NCBI RefSeq assembly: GCF_900142895.1
Contig: NZ_LT670847.1
Coordinates: forward strand, 124,001 to 188,000
Direction: 5' to 3'
Source: Vreelandella subglaciescola
GTDB taxonomy: Bacteria > Pseudomonadota > Gammaproteobacteria > Pseudomonadales > Halomonadaceae
DNA length: 64,000 bases
The first letter of the stretch is position 1. Each line of letters opens with the position of its first letter. This document shows, piece after piece, positions 27,560-38,482 of the stretch. Both the position numbers and the translations under genes were made by a program. The notes under the pieces are model-generated. The model was given only the letters and a program-made list of their open reading frames with translations. It ran no database searches and was not told where the DNA came from.

Positions 27560-29248
27560 TTATGGTGAATCGCCCATTTCCTCAATGTAAAATTGGCGCA
27601 TCTTGAACTTCTGTATTTTGCCAGTCGCGGTCATCGGGAATGCGTCCACGAATTTGTAGTGCCGGGGAATCTTAAAGTGGGAAATTTGGCCCTGGCAGAA
27701 TGCGATCAAATCGTCGGCATCCATTGGGTCGGCATCGGAGCGCAGTTGGACCCAAGCGACCAGCTCTTCACCGTAAGTTTTATCGGGAATACCGGTCACT
27801 TGAACTTCGTGGATGGCAGGATGCGTATACAGGAATTCTTCGACTTCTTTGGGGTAGATGTTTTCACCACCACGGATCACCATATCCTTGATGCGGCCGA
27901 CAATCTTCACGTAACCTTCGTCGTCCATAGCGGCCAGGTCGCCGGTGTGCATCCAGCCGGCCGCGTCTATGGCCTCGTGGGTTTCCTCCTCGTTGTTCCA
28001 GTATTTTAGCATCACGCTGTAGCCCCGCGTACACAGTTCACCTATCTCGCCGCGGGGCAGCACGTTGCCGGTTACCGGGTCGACGATTTTGGTCTCCAGG
28101 TGTGGCTGGGTACGGCCCACGGTGGTTACCTGCTTATCGAACGGGTCACGGGAGCTGGTTTGCGTCGATACCGGGCTGGTTTCGGTCATGCCATAGGCGA
28201 TTTGAACATCCTTGATATTCATCTGTTCGTTGACTTTCTTCATGACTTCGGCAGGACAGATAGAGCCAGCCATAATGCCCGTGCGCAGGCTGGATAAGTC
28301 GCAGTCGTGAATGGCCGGGTCGGCCAGTTCGGCGATGAACATGGTGGGTACGCCGTAGAGGACGGTGGCCTTTTCCTGGTGTACGGCATCCAGCACCGCC
28401 TTGGGTTCAAAGCCTTCCCCCGGGTAAATCATGGTGGAACCGTGGGTAATACATCCCAGATTACCCATCACCATGCCGAAGCAGTGATATAATGGAACGG
28501 GAATAACCATCCGGTCTTTTTCGCTCAACCGCTGGCTTTCACCGACAAAAAATCCGTTATTGAGAATATTGTGGTGGGTCAGCGTAGCCCCTTTGGGGTT
28601 GCCGGTAGTGCCGGATGTAAACTGAATGTTGATGGGATCATCGAACTGGAGCTGGTCTTGCACTTTGTTCAGATCTTCCTGGGGAGTGTCCCGGGCAAAG
28701 CCGATAAATTTGTCCCAGCTCCACATGCCGGCGTGATCTTCTGTGTCCATATTGATGACGGCACGCAAGTCAGCAAGACGTTGTGATTTGACCCTGCCCG
28801 GCGTGCAGGTATGCAATTCGGGGGAGACTTCATAGAGTGATTGGCGGTAGTTGGAGGATTTGAACTTATCGGCCGTTACCAGCACGCTGATGCCCGCCAA
28901 GTTCATGGCGTATTCCAGCTCATGTGCGCCGTAGGCCGGGTTAATGTTGACCAGAATGGCGCCAATCTTGGCAGTGGCAAACTGGGTCAGCGTCCATTCA
29001 TAGCGATTGGGTGACCAGATACCGACACGATCACCGCGCTGGACGCCAATGGCCAAAAAAGCCCTTGCGGCTTCATTGACCTTGGCCACGAACTCCTTGT
29101 ATGTCCAGCGAATGTCCTGATGCAGGCACACCAGGGCCTCGGTGTCAGGGTACTTGTCGGCGGTTCGGTCCAGCATTTCGCCGATGGTCATGCCCAGCAG
29201 TGGGGTTTTGGAGGTACCGCTGGCGTAGCTTGGAAGAGTCTGATTCAT
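27560..29248 (-). CDS. AMP-binding acyl-CoA synthetase in the liu cluster
   Basis: 562-aa adenylate-forming ligase that activates a carboxylic acid to its CoA ester. The P-loop-like motif FTSGTTGNPKGATLTHHN lies near residues 205-222, AYGMTETSPVSTQ is the A5 motif, GWMHTGDLAAMD the A7 motif, and the C-terminal TATGKIQKFKM supplies the catalytic Lys. It resembles medium/branched-chain acyl-CoA synthases often found beside liu genes. The likely substrate is isovalerate or a similar short branched acid, by context only. Confidence 0.88.
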   Translation of the reverse strand: MNQTLPSYASGTSKTPLLGMTIGEMLDRTADKYPDTEALVCLHQDIRWTYKEFVAKVNEAARAFLAIGVQRGDRVGIWSPNRYEWTLTQFATAKIGAILVNINPAYGAHELEYAMNLAGISVLVTADKFKSSNYRQSLYEVSPELHTCTPGRVKSQRLADLRAVINMDTEDHAGMWSWDKFIGFARDTPQEDLNKVQDQLQFDDPINIQFTSGTTGNPKGATLTHHNILNNGFFVGESQRLSEKDRMVIPVPLYHCFGMVMGNLGCITHGSTMIYPGEGFEPKAVLDAVHQEKATVLYGVPTMFIAELADPAIHDCDLSSLRTGIMAGSICPAEVMKKVNEQMNIKDVQIAYGMTETSPVSTQTSSRDPFDKQVTTVGRTQPHLETKIVDPVTGNVLPRGEIGELCTRGYSVMLKYWNNEEETHEAIDAAGWMHTGDLAAMDDEGYVKIVGRIKDMVIRGGENIYPKEVEEFLYTHPAIHEVQVTGIPDKTYGEELVAWVQLRSDADPMDADDLIAFCQGQISHFKIPRHYKFVDAFPMTATGKIQKFKMRQFYIEEMGDSP

Positions 29249-29301
29249 TGTATGTCTCCATTTATTTTTGTCGTCAAGGTCTAACAGGGTAGCTGAGCCT
29301 G

Positions 29302-29880
29302 TTAGCGACTCTGGCTGTGATACTCGGGATTTGGTTGCATGTCGCTGGCGATCGCCACGCGATTGGACATATTGTAGAAGCCGATTACGTTGCTCAGATC
29401 CCAGATGCCACTGTCGCTGAAGCCGGCATCTCGCAGTGCCTGAACCTGGTTTTCCATAACCGTTTGCGGGGAGCGGGTAAGATGGGACGCGAAGTCCAAC
29501 ATGGCGCGCTGACGCCTATCCAGTTTGGTGGTCCGGTAGTTCATTACCAGGTGTTCGCCCAGGGTCGGGTCTGCGCTCATTACCCGTACGGCGGCGCCAT
29601 GGGCGACTAGGCAGTAGAAGCATTTGTTTTCTGAGGAAACCACGACGGCAATCATTTCCCGCTCCAGCTTGCTGAGCTCGCTTTCGCCCATCATCAGCTC
29701 ATTATAGAAGCGGATGAAACCGTCCAGTTGCTTCAGGTTCTGGCTGAAGGCGGTGAGCACATTGGGAACCATCCCCAGCTTTTCCAGGCAGATATCAAAG
29801 TACTTCCTGACATCCGCCGGAAGGTCTTCCACATCGGGAATGGGCAGGTCCAGAGCGACAATGTTTTTGTTGTTGGTCAT
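29302..29880 (-). CDS. Carboxymuconolactone decarboxylase/AhpD-fold protein
   Basis: 192 aa, peroxidase-related AhpD-like family. The redox motif CFYCLVAHG (Cys-x-x-Cys plus His) lies near residues 87-95 within an all-helical CMD domain; QRAMLDFASHLTRSP is a second family block. Such proteins reduce peroxides or act as alkylhydroperoxidases. Set between the HMG-CoA lyase (9-bp gap) and the ligase (53-bp gap), it is evidently co-transcribed; why leucine catabolism would need it is not clear. Confidence 0.8.
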   Translation of the reverse strand: MTNNKNIVALDLPIPDVEDLPADVRKYFDICLEKLGMVPNVLTAFSQNLKQLDGFIRFYNELMMGESELSKLEREMIAVVVSSENKCFYCLVAHGAAVRVMSADPTLGEHLVMNYRTTKLDRRQRAMLDFASHLTRSPQTVMENQVQALRDAGFSDSGIWDLSNVIGFYNMSNRVAIASDMQPNPEYHSQSR

Positions 29881-29889
29881 TTCAGATCC

Positions 29890-30789
29890 TTACCGTTGAA
29901 GAGCCTGTCCCACTTTCGAGCCGTTATGGCGATTGAGCTGGCTGCTGATCCATTCGCCGGTGGCGACCAGATTGTCCAGATCCACGCCTGTGCTGATGCC
30001 CAGGCCATTGAGAAGATAGAGTACGTCTTCGGTGGCGACGTTACCGGAGGCGCCTTTGGCGTACGGGCACCCGCCCAGGCCGGCGACCGAGGCATCAATA
30101 ACACCGACGCCTTCTGCCAATACTGCGTAGAGGTTAGCCAGCGCCTGGCCATAGGTGTCGTGAAAGTGTGCTGCCAGGCGCTCTATAGGCACCTGTGTGG
30201 TTACGGCTTCCAGCATGCGTTTGGCTTTCAGCGGCGTACCTACACCAATGGTATCGCCCAGGGAAATTTCATAGCAGCCCATGTCGGCCAGCTCCCTAGC
30301 GACGTTCGCCACCTGTTCAGGAGCAATATCGCCTTCATAGGGGCAGCCCAGCACGGTAGAAACATAGCCGCGCACGGGGATATGGTGTTTTTTCGCCGCT
30401 TCCATCACCGGCTGGAAGCGCTCCAAGCTCTCTGCGATGGAGCAGTTGATGTTCTTTTGGCTGAAGGATTCAGATGCCGCGGCGAACACCGCTACTTCAT
30501 CCACGCCCGCCGCCAGGGCATTTTCGAAGCCTCTGAGGTTGGGGGTCAGAACCGAATAGCGCACACCGGTCTTGCGCTTGATGCCAGCCATCACGTCAGA
30601 CGCATCGCCCATTTGTGGCACCCACTTGGGTGAGACAAAGCTGGCCGATTCGATATGGTTGAGGCCGCAATCAGCAAGCCGGTTGATCAGGCCGGTTTTG
30701 ATATCGGTGGCAATCATCGGGCCGGCTTCGTTTTGTAAGCCGTCCCGGGGGCTCATTTCAACCAGCCGTACCTGTTTCGGGAAGGTCAT
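29890..30789 (-). CDS. liuE: Hydroxymethylglutaryl-CoA lyase LiuE
   Basis: Cleaves HMG-CoA to acetyl-CoA and acetoacetate, the last step of leucine degradation. 299 aa TIM-barrel: the N-terminal [14 protein letters not shown] carries the metal/catalytic Arg-Asp, [12 protein letters not shown] the metal-binding His pair, and [16 protein letters not shown] the active-site Cys signature. Its ATG overlaps the liuD stop by one base (TAATG). Confidence 0.95.
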   Translation of the reverse strand: MTFPKQVRLVEMSPRDGLQNEAGPMIATDIKTGLINRLADCGLNHIESASFVSPKWVPQMGDASDVMAGIKRKTGVRYSVLTPNLRGFENALAAGVDEVAVFAAASESFSQKNINCSIAESLERFQPVMEAAKKHHIPVRGYVSTVLGCPYEGDIAPEQVANVARELADMGCYEISLGDTIGVGTPLKAKRMLEAVTTQVPIERLAAHFHDTYGQALANLYAVLAEGVGVIDASVAGLGGCPYAKGASGNVATEDVLYLLNGLGISTGVDLDNLVATGEWISSQLNRHNGSKVGQALQR

Positions 30790-32792
30790 TAGCCAGCCTC
30801 CTCTGCACTCTTATCGGTGACCTCTATGGCAATCAGTTCCGCGCCATCGGAAACCTGCTCGCCTTCGGAAAAGAAGATCTCGCTGACCACTCCATCGGCC
30901 GGAGCCTTGATCGCATGCTCCATTTTCATCGCCTCCATGATGACCAGTGTCTGGCCAGCGGTAACCGTGTTGCCTACCTTAGCCTGCACAGTCACAATAG
31001 AACCGTTCATGGGGGCACTCAGGCCACCTTCGGGGGGCATGTCCTCAAAAGTGTAGTTTTCCTGGTACAGAGTGCACTGGAAGGTGTCTCCTTCGTAGAA
31101 GAGCACAAGCTGATCGTGGTGCAGGTTGCCGTGGATGCTGATTCGGTGACCATTGATCACTGCCTGAAGGTAGTCGTCCTCCAGCTTTGCGGTGAGGTTG
31201 TAAACACTGCCATTCACAAACACTCGATAATGGTCATCCCGCTCGATAATTTTCAGCTCGTGGATGTCGCCGTCCACCTGAAACTGCAGAGGCTGAGCAT
31301 ATTCGGAGTTCAGGCGCCAACTGTTGCGGCGGCCGAACGGTGACCACGGATCTGTGCTTACGGACTCCCTGGATTTGCGTGCTTCCAGTACAAAGCCGGC
31401 GGCCAGCACCAGAGCTTTGTGGGTGTCCAGTTTTGATTTGGTGAACAGTAAATCCCGGTGGTCTTCGATAAAGCCGGTTGTCAGATCGGCTTCCCGGAAC
31501 GGTTGTGCATCGGCCAGAGCATGCAGGAAACGGATGTTGGTTTTTACCCCCGCGATCCGGTAGTGCTCCAGAGCCTGAACCATGCGGTTGATGGCCTGGT
31601 CACGGGTTTCGTCCCAGACAATCAGTTTGGCGATCATCGGGTCGTAGTGAATACTGATGTCATCGCCTTCGACGACCCCGGTATCCACTCGCACATGGGC
31701 GCTTTCGTCGGGCGTGCTCAGGTAGCGCAGGTTGCCGGTGGCGGGCAGGAAGTCCTGGTCCGGATCTTCAGCATAGATACGGGCTTCCAGAGCATGGCCG
31801 CGGGTTCTTACCTGAGACTGCTCCAGCGGCAGGGGATCACCCCAGGCCACTTTCAGTTGCCATTCCACCAGATCCTGACCGGTCACCATTTCGGTAACCG
31901 GGTGCTCTACCTGCAGGCGCGTGTTCATTTCCATAAAAAAGAAGGAACCGTCGACATCGTAAAGAAACTCCACGGTGCCCGCGCCCACATAGTTGATGGC
32001 CTGGGCCGCTTTAACCGCTGTTTCACCCATGGCTTTGCGGGTTTCGTCGCTCAGCCCCGGTGCTGGGGCCTCTTCCAGAACTTTCTGGTGGCGACGCTGA
32101 ACCGAGCAATCCCGCTCGGCCAGATACACGCCGTGACCCTTCTGGTCACAGAACACCTGGATTTCAACATGGCGCGGTTGGGTCAGGTAGCGCTCGATCA
32201 GCATGTCCGGGTTGCCGAATGCATTCGTTGCTTCACGCTTGGCAGCGGCGAGTGCTTCGTCGAACTCGCCCATGCTCTCCACCACGCGCATGCCTTTGCC
32301 GCCGCCCCCGGCAACCGCCTTCAGTAGCAGCGGGAAACCGCATTTTTCGGCTTCGATGCGCAGAGTTTCTGGCGTTTGGTCATCGCCGTGGTAACCGGGC
32401 ACCAGGGGCACGCCGGCTTTGTCCATGATGACTTTGGCGGCGGATTTGGAGCCCATCGACGCAATGGCAGAGGAGGGTGGCCCGATGAATACTAGGTTGT
32501 TGGCCTCACACGCCTCGGCAAAATCGGTGTTCTCGGAAAGAAAACCATAGCCCGGGTGGATAGCCTGGGCGCCGCTCTTTTTGGCGATTTCGATGATTTT
32601 CTCAGCGCGCAGGTAGCTTTGTGAACTGGGCGCTGGGCCAATGCGAAAGGCTTCGTCGGCCAGAGCCACGTGGTGGGCGTTGGCGTCGGCATCGGAATAT
32701 ACCGCGACACATCGGATACCCATGCGCTGTGCAGTCTGGATAATGCGGCAGGCGATCTCGCCCCGGTTGGCAATCAGGATTTTACTGAACAT
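30789..32792 (-). CDS. liuD: Methylcrotonyl-CoA carboxylase alpha (biotin) subunit LiuD
   Basis: ATP-dependent biotin carboxylase plus biotin carrier of 3-methylcrotonyl-CoA carboxylase, 667 aa. Biotin carboxylase domain in residues 1-450 ([29 protein letters not shown] loop, [14 protein letters not shown]), middle BT-type region, and biotinyl domain with the lysine in [15 protein letters not shown] near residue 625. Works with LiuB. One base separates it from liuC upstream. Confidence 0.95.
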   Translation of the reverse strand: MFSKILIANRGEIACRIIQTAQRMGIRCVAVYSDADANAHHVALADEAFRIGPAPSSQSYLRAEKIIEIAKKSGAQAIHPGYGFLSENTDFAEACEANNLVFIGPPSSAIASMGSKSAAKVIMDKAGVPLVPGYHGDDQTPETLRIEAEKCGFPLLLKAVAGGGGKGMRVVESMGEFDEALAAAKREATNAFGNPDMLIERYLTQPRHVEIQVFCDQKGHGVYLAERDCSVQRRHQKVLEEAPAPGLSDETRKAMGETAVKAAQAINYVGAGTVEFLYDVDGSFFFMEMNTRLQVEHPVTEMVTGQDLVEWQLKVAWGDPLPLEQSQVRTRGHALEARIYAEDPDQDFLPATGNLRYLSTPDESAHVRVDTGVVEGDDISIHYDPMIAKLIVWDETRDQAINRMVQALEHYRIAGVKTNIRFLHALADAQPFREADLTTGFIEDHRDLLFTKSKLDTHKALVLAAGFVLEARKSRESVSTDPWSPFGRRNSWRLNSEYAQPLQFQVDGDIHELKIIERDDHYRVFVNGSVYNLTAKLEDDYLQAVINGHRISIHGNLHHDQLVLFYEGDTFQCTLYQENYTFEDMPPEGGLSAPMNGSIVTVQAKVGNTVTAGQTLVIMEAMKMEHAIKAPADGVVSEIFFSEGEQVSDGAELIAIEVTDKSAEEAG

Positions 32793-32793
32793 G

Positions 32794-33624
32794 TTATGTG
32801 CTCTCCGGAATCCAGTTGGCGCGATGTTTGTTGAGGAAGGCGTTGAGCCCTTCCTGACCTTCTTCGCCTACGCGGATATCAGCGATGCGGTGCGCAGTGT
32901 CGTCAATCACCGTGCTGTCGATGGGCTGGTGGCTGACGGCAAACACCAGGCCCTTGGCGGCTTCCATAGCTTCCGGGCCATTCTGCGCGAGCTGTTGCAG
33001 CATCTGATTACAGCGGGCGTTCATGGCGTCAACATCGTCGCAGACGATATGCACAAGGCCGAAGCGTTCCGCGTCCCGGGCACTGAGTACTTCCGCTGAC
33101 AGGAAGTAGCGGCGCGCCTGGCGCTCGCCAATGGCGCGCACCACGTAGGGGCTGATGACAGCGGGAATCAGTCCGAGCTTCACTTCGCTCAGGCAGAAGC
33201 TGGTTTTTTCTGTGGCGATGACAATATCGCAGCAGGCAGCCAGGCCGACGGCACCGCCGTAGGCTGCGCCCTGAACAAGGCCAATGACGGGCTTGTTGAG
33301 CTCGTTCAGGCATTCCATCATGCGCGCAAGCTGGCGGGAGTCATCCAGGTTTTCCTGGTGGCTGTTGTCCGCCATGCGGCGCATCCAGGCAAGATCTGCT
33401 CCGGCAGAGAAATGCTTGCCCTCGGAGCGCAGGATTACCGCCTTGGTGTCACTGTCGGCGTGTACGTCGGTGAAGGCGCTGATCAGTTGCTGAATGATCA
33501 CATCGTCAAACGCGTTGCGCTTTTCTGGCCGGTTCAGCACGATCTCGGTCACGCCGTTAGCGTGGCGTTTGGTCAGAACCACCGACTCTTGGTCTGGCAC
33601 TGTGTTGGTATCTGTCATGGTCAT
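32794..33624 (-). CDS. liuC: Methylglutaconyl-CoA hydratase LiuC
   Basis: 276-aa crotonase-fold hydratase that converts 3-methylglutaconyl-CoA to HMG-CoA. Oxyanion-hole segments are visible: SEGKHFSAGADLAWMRRM, the AUH/LiuC-type variant, and IGLVQGAAYGGAVGLAACCDIVIA. Nine bases after liuB and one base before liuD, in the standard liu order. Confidence 0.92.
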   Translation of the reverse strand: MTMTDTNTVPDQESVVLTKRHANGVTEIVLNRPEKRNAFDDVIIQQLISAFTDVHADSDTKAVILRSEGKHFSAGADLAWMRRMADNSHQENLDDSRQLARMMECLNELNKPVIGLVQGAAYGGAVGLAACCDIVIATEKTSFCLSEVKLGLIPAVISPYVVRAIGERQARRYFLSAEVLSARDAERFGLVHIVCDDVDAMNARCNQMLQQLAQNGPEAMEAAKGLVFAVSHQPIDSTVIDDTAHRIADIRVGEEGQEGLNAFLNKHRANWIPEST

Positions 33625-33633
33625 TCTCCCGGA

Positions 33634-35241
33634 TTACATCCGGAACACGCCGAAGCGCGTGGGCTTCGCCGGCCGGTTGAGGGTGGCGGAGAGACTGAGG
33701 GCAACCACTTCCCGGGTTTGGGCCGGGTCAATAACACCGTCGTCCCATAGTCGGGCACTGGCGTAGTAGGGGTGACCCTGCTCCTCGTAGGTATCGGTAA
33801 TCGGTTTTTTGAACGCCGCTTCTTCTTCCTCACTCCATTCCTGGCCTTTGCGCTCCATGCCTTCACGGCGAACCTGGGCCAGTACGCCGGCAGCCTGTTC
33901 GCCGCCCATGACGGAGATGCGGGCATTTGGCCACATCCACAGGAAGTCGGGGCTGTAGGCGCGGCCACACATGCCATAGTTGCCGGCGCCATAGCTGCCA
34001 CCGATCAATACGGTAATTTTGGGTACGTTGGCGCAGGCGACGGCCATCACCATTTTGGCGCCGTGCTTGGCAATGCCTTCGGCTTCGTACTTCTGGCCCA
34101 CCATAAAGCCGGTGATGTTCTGCAGGAACAGCAGGGGGATATTGCGCTGGCAGCAAAGCTCGATAAAGTGCGCGGCTTTCTGCGCTGACTCACTGAACAA
34201 TATGCCATTGTTGGCGATAATGCCCACGGGATAGCCGTGTATGTGGGCAAAACCGGTTACCAGGGTCTGACCATAGTAACGTTTGAATTCGTCAAACTCG
34301 GAGCCGTCTACCGTGCGCGCGATCACGTCGCGCACGTCGAACTGTTTGCGCAGGTCGGTGCCGACGATGCCGTAGATTTCATCGGGGTCGTACAGTGGCG
34401 CCCTGGGTTTTTGAATCTCTACGTCAACGGGCTTGCGACGGTTGAGATTGGAAATGCAGCGCCGGGCGATGTCCAGGGCGTGGCCGTCGTTTTCAGCATA
34501 GTGGTCGGCTACGCCCGAGGTTTTGCAGTGTACGTCGGCACCCCCCAGATCTTCGGCGGTAACGACTTCACCGGTGGCGGCTTTTACCAGCGGCGGGCCG
34601 GCCAGGAAGATAGTGCCCTGGTTGCGCACGATGATAGATTCGTCGGCCATGGCGGGTACGTAGGCGCCGCCGGCGGTGCACAGGCCCATCACGACGGCGA
34701 TCTGGGGAATGTCGTCGGCGGACATGCGGGCCTGGTTGTAGAAGATGCGGCCAAAGTGGTCACGGTCAGGGAAGACTTCGTCCTGCCGGGGCAGGTTGGC
34801 GCCGCCGGAATCGACCAGGTAAATGCAGGGCAGGCGGTTTTCCAGGGCGATTTCCTGGGCGCGCAGGTGTTTTTTAACCGATAGCGGGTAGTAGGTGCCG
34901 CCTTTTACCGTGGCGTCGTTGGCAATGATCATGCATTCGGTGCCGGAGACTCGGCCTATGCCTGCGACAACGCCGGCTGCGGGGACGTTGTCGTCGTAGA
35001 CGTTGTAGGCGGCAAGTTGGCCAATTTCCAGCAACGGTGAGCCGTCGTCGAGCAGGCGGTTGATGCGCTCTCTGGGTAGAAGTTTGCCGCGGGCGATGTG
35101 GCGTTCTTGGTAGGAGGGGCCGCCGCCTTGCTGGATGGTGGATACTTTATCCCGCAGATCTGCAACGGCTTCTGCCATGGAGGCCTGGTTGGTCTGGAAT
35201 TCTTCAGACCGTGGGTTTATTTTGCTTTGCAGTATCGTCAT
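33634..35241 (-). CDS. liuB: Methylcrotonyl-CoA carboxylase beta subunit LiuB
   Basis: Carboxyltransferase subunit, 535 aa, transfers CO2 from LiuD-bound biotin to 3-methylcrotonyl-CoA. Carboxyltransferase N domain with [18 protein letters not shown] and [18 protein letters not shown] domain with [23 protein letters not shown] and [18 protein letters not shown], the MCC-type signature. 170 bp separate it from liuA, the only long gap in the core operon. Confidence 0.95.
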   Translation of the reverse strand: MTILQSKINPRSEEFQTNQASMAEAVADLRDKVSTIQQGGGPSYQERHIARGKLLPRERINRLLDDGSPLLEIGQLAAYNVYDDNVPAAGVVAGIGRVSGTECMIIANDATVKGGTYYPLSVKKHLRAQEIALENRLPCIYLVDSGGANLPRQDEVFPDRDHFGRIFYNQARMSADDIPQIAVVMGLCTAGGAYVPAMADESIIVRNQGTIFLAGPPLVKAATGEVVTAEDLGGADVHCKTSGVADHYAENDGHALDIARRCISNLNRRKPVDVEIQKPRAPLYDPDEIYGIVGTDLRKQFDVRDVIARTVDGSEFDEFKRYYGQTLVTGFAHIHGYPVGIIANNGILFSESAQKAAHFIELCCQRNIPLLFLQNITGFMVGQKYEAEGIAKHGAKMVMAVACANVPKITVLIGGSYGAGNYGMCGRAYSPDFLWMWPNARISVMGGEQAAGVLAQVRREGMERKGQEWSEEEEAAFKKPITDTYEEQGHPYYASARLWDDGVIDPAQTREVVALSLSATLNRPAKPTRFGVFRM

Positions 35242-35314
35242 AGCCTAATAGTCCGTGCATCGGGCTGGGGGTGTCGTTCAGGGAGATGCTATGAGCACTT
35301 CCATGTGCGCCTGT

Positions 35315-35336
35315 CTGTGGCCGTCCCTGGCCACAG
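35315..35336. repeat. Stem-loop in the liuA-liuB gap
   Basis: Perfect 8-bp inverted repeat CTGTGGCC/GGCCACAG with a 6-nt loop, without a T-run. Possible mRNA processing or stabilising hairpin that would let liuA be expressed at a different level from liuBCDE. Confidence 0.5.
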
Positions 35337-35411
35337 GCACTCCCGGAACGCCCCCTCAGCCCCTTGTTGTACTTGGTACGTTTACCCGCTCTTATTCGTG
35401 CCGAGTACCCA

Positions 35412-36578
35412 TTAGTTGTTCAGGAACAGCTCTCTGCCAATCAGCATGCGGCGGATTTCGGAGGTGCCCGCACCGATTTCATACAGCTTGGCGTCACGCA
35501 GCAGGCGGCCTGTGGGGTATTCGTTGATGTAGCCGTTGCCGCCCAGAAGCTGGATGGCGTCCAGGGCCATTTTGGTAGCCATTTCGGCGGAGTAGAGGAT
35601 CGCGCCGGCGGAGTCTTTGCGGGTGGTTTCGCCGCGGTCGGCGGATTGGGCCACCATGTAAACGTAGGATCGGGCGGTGTTCATGGCGGTGTACATGTCG
35701 GCTACTTTGCCCTGGACCAGTTCAAATTCACCAATGGGTTGGTCGAACTGTTTGCGCTCACGAATGTAGGGCACGACGACGTCCATAGCCGCCTGCATGA
35801 TGCCCAGCGGACCGCCGGAGAGTACGAGGCGTTCGTAGTCGAGACCGCTCATGAGTACGCGGGCACCACCGCCCACGCCACCGAGGACGTTTTCTTTCGG
35901 TACTTTGCAGTCTTGGAATACCAGCTCACAGGTGTTGGAGCCACGCATGCCGAGTTTGTCCAGTTTCTGATGCTGACTGAAACCTTCGGAACCCCGCTCT
36001 ACGATGAAGGCGGTGATGCCTTTGGAGCCGGCATGTATGTCGGTTTTGGCGTAGATAACGTAGACGTTGGCGTCGGGGCCGTTGGTGATCCACATTTTGT
36101 TGCCGTTGAGCACGTAGTGGTCACCGGCGTCTTTGGCGCTGAGCTTCATCGAGATAACGTCGGAACCGGCGTTGGGCTCGGACATGGCCAGGGCACCAAC
36201 GTGTTCGCCGCTAACGAGCTTGGGCAGATAGGCCTGCTTTTGTTCTTCGGTGCCGTTGCGGTGAATCTGGTTAATGCAGAGGTTGGAGTGGGCGCCGTAC
36301 GAAAGCCCAACAGAGGCAGAGGCGCGACTAATCTCTTCAACGGCGATAACGTGAGCCATATAGCCCATGCCTGAGCCGCCGTAGGCTTCATCCACGGTAA
36401 TACCAAGCAAGCCCATATCGCCGAGCTTCTCCCACAGGTCGGCCGGGAATTCATTGGCGCGGTCGATATCTTCGGCGCGCGGGGCGATCTCGGTGGCGGA
36501 AAAGTTATTAACCTGCTCACGCAGTATGTCAAGTGTTTCGCCAAGGCCGAAATTGAGCTCCGAATACGATGATTTCAT
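35412..36578 (-). CDS. liuA: Isovaleryl-CoA dehydrogenase LiuA
   Basis: FAD acyl-CoA dehydrogenase, 388 aa, first committed step of leucine catabolism. Family signatures are [20 protein letters not shown] and the C-terminal [41 protein letters not shown]; the opening [16 protein letters not shown] and [18 protein letters not shown] segment ([14 protein letters not shown]) fit IVD. First gene of the operon; the IS1380 pair begins 180 bp upstream. No MerR-type liuR gene is present where it is usually found, so its regulator is elsewhere or was lost with the rearrangement. Confidence 0.94.
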   Translation of the reverse strand: MKSSYSELNFGLGETLDILREQVNNFSATEIAPRAEDIDRANEFPADLWEKLGDMGLLGITVDEAYGGSGMGYMAHVIAVEEISRASASVGLSYGAHSNLCINQIHRNGTEEQKQAYLPKLVSGEHVGALAMSEPNAGSDVISMKLSAKDAGDHYVLNGNKMWITNGPDANVYVIYAKTDIHAGSKGITAFIVERGSEGFSQHQKLDKLGMRGSNTCELVFQDCKVPKENVLGGVGGGARVLMSGLDYERLVLSGGPLGIMQAAMDVVVPYIRERKQFDQPIGEFELVQGKVADMYTAMNTARSYVYMVAQSADRGETTRKDSAGAILYSAEMATKMALDAIQLLGGNGYINEYPTGRLLRDAKLYEIGAGTSEIRRMLIGRELFLNN

Positions 36579-36861
36579 GTTTTCTCGCCTTTTGATTTAA
36601 CGGGGGTAAATGTCAAAGCTACGACAGAGTCATTTGTCAGGCGCGCCGCCAGCTGGCACCTGCTAAGGTTTTTCTTCTGCACGTCATGGGGGTGCTTTCC
36701 GGCAGCATGTCGATGCCAAGTCAATTTCCACCTTAACCTTATCGATACTCTTTTTATCCCGCCTTATTCACCGGGCTGAGACAGAAAAGAAGATGGCGAG
36801 CAGTTTCTCTTGTAGAATCAATATGTTCCTAACCGAACTTGACTCAAGAGGACCACTCGCC

Positions 36862-38241
36862 ATGGGTGAAAGCCTATCCCCCTGGACCCCGTCATGCAAC
36901 GGGTCCATCCGCGTCGAGCTCAGCGGCCATCGCACCACCAGCGACAGCGGTGCTTTGCTGTTGCGTGAAGCCCTCGACAACAGCGGCATGATCGATGCGC
37001 TGGACGACCATCTGGTCGATCATCGCGACCCGGATCGCGTCCGCCACTCGTTAGCCAGCCAGCTGCGTACCCTGGTGCTGCAGCGTTCGATGGGCTGGAT
37101 CGACCTCAGCGATACCGACACGCTCCGCCGTGACCCGCTCTGGCAGCTAGCCTGCAGTGATGCCCGCGGGACAACGCCGTTGGCTCAGGACCGGCCATCT
37201 CAAGCGACGCTGTCGCGGCTGCTGACGTGCCTGGGCCGCGACGACAATATCGATACCGTGCATGAGGGCCTGCTGCGGCTGGCGGTCTGGCGACTGACCT
37301 CGCTGGACGGCGGCGAACGCCCCGAGCATCTGACGCTGGACATCGACGGCTTGCCGATCGACGTCCACGGCCACCAGGGCGGTTCGGCGTTTCATGGACT
37401 TTACGGGGCCAGAATCTACTCGCCTTTGGTGGCCTCGCTGGCAGAGACCGGCGACATGGTGGGCGGTCTGCTGCGTGAAGGTAACGCCGGCCCAGCCGAG
37501 AATGCCGATACCTGGATCCCACATCTGGTGCGGCGACTCAACGAGAGCACCGGGGCCAAGGTCAAGGTACGCATCGACGCGGGTTTCACCGACAACGACA
37601 CGCTTGAGGCGCTGGAAGATCGCGACATCGAGTATCTGGGCCGGTTGCGCAGTCATACGGGCCTGCAGACACTGGCAGCGCCACATCTGAAGCGGCCACG
37701 CGGCCGGCCCCCCGAGCAACCTCGGGAATGGTGCCATGACCTGGCGTACCAAGCCGGTACCTGGCCGGCGCCGCGGCGCGTGGTGCTGGTGGTACAAGAG
37801 CGGCCCGATGATCTGCTGCTGCATGCCTTCTTTTTGGTCACCAACCTCGGCAAGTTCAACTGGCCGCCGGAAAAGGTCCTGGCGCTTTATCGCAAGCGCG
37901 GCAGCGCCGAAGCCCACATGGGCGAGGTGAAGTCGGCGCTCGACCTGCATCTCTCCTCGACTGATCGCGGTGTCTCCACCGTCCAGGACGTCATGGCCCG
38001 CAACGAGGTAAACCTGCTGCTGACTCTCTGCGCTTATCAGGTGCTACACGGGCTGCGTTGCCTGTTGGAACGACAGACCCGGCAGGGCTGGAGCCTGAAG
38101 CGGATGCGCGAGCAGGTGCTTAAGGTGGCCGCCACGCTGACAGTGCACGCCCGGCGCATCACCGTGCACCTCGGCGATGCCGCCGATAAATGGTGGCCAT
38201 CTTTACTGAAAGGGTTGCCGCGGCTGACGGCATTGACCTGA
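36862..38241 (+). CDS. IS1380-family transposase, copy A
   Basis: 459-aa DDE transposase. Conserved blocks: RVELSGHRTTSDSGALLLREALD at the N-terminus, LTLDIDGLPIDVHGHQ (first Asp), FHGLYGARIYSPLVASL, VRIDAGFTDNDTLEALE (second Asp) and YRKRGSAEAHMGEVK (Tyr/Glu block). I start at ATG 36862 because AAGAGGA lies 9 bases before it and because the upstream in-frame stretch (from ATG 36793) differs freely between copies, as non-coding DNA would. Codes Asp in SLDGGER and Leu in KSALDLH, the variants shared with copy B. Confidence 0.92.
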   Translation: MGESLSPWTPSCNGSIRVELSGHRTTSDSGALLLREALDNSGMIDALDDHLVDHRDPDRVRHSLASQLRTLVLQRSMGWIDLSDTDTLRRDPLWQLACSDARGTTPLAQDRPSQATLSRLLTCLGRDDNIDTVHEGLLRLAVWRLTSLDGGERPEHLTLDIDGLPIDVHGHQGGSAFHGLYGARIYSPLVASLAETGDMVGGLLREGNAGPAENADTWIPHLVRRLNESTGAKVKVRIDAGFTDNDTLEALEDRDIEYLGRLRSHTGLQTLAAPHLKRPRGRPPEQPREWCHDLAYQAGTWPAPRRVVLVVQERPDDLLLHAFFLVTNLGKFNWPPEKVLALYRKRGSAEAHMGEVKSALDLHLSSTDRGVSTVQDVMARNEVNLLLTLCAYQVLHGLRCLLERQTRQGWSLKRMREQVLKVAATLTVHARRITVHLGDAADKWWPSLLKGLPRLTALT

Positions 38242-38482
38242 CACGTCGCATTACTCAGCCTTTTCCAGCAGACAAAACGGCCACTATGGAGGCCGACGAC
38301 CACGGCTGCGCCGACACTCGAAACCAATGAACTTCAGTTATAAACATCACGTCATTGATACGATAAAGCTATGCGCTAATCGGCTACGCAACGACCGTAT
38401 GACATAAAAGTCGGTCGGTACCGGTCATCACGGGACGTAAAACGCTCGTTCGGCGTCCTGATGAATAAGGCGGGGCGACGTG

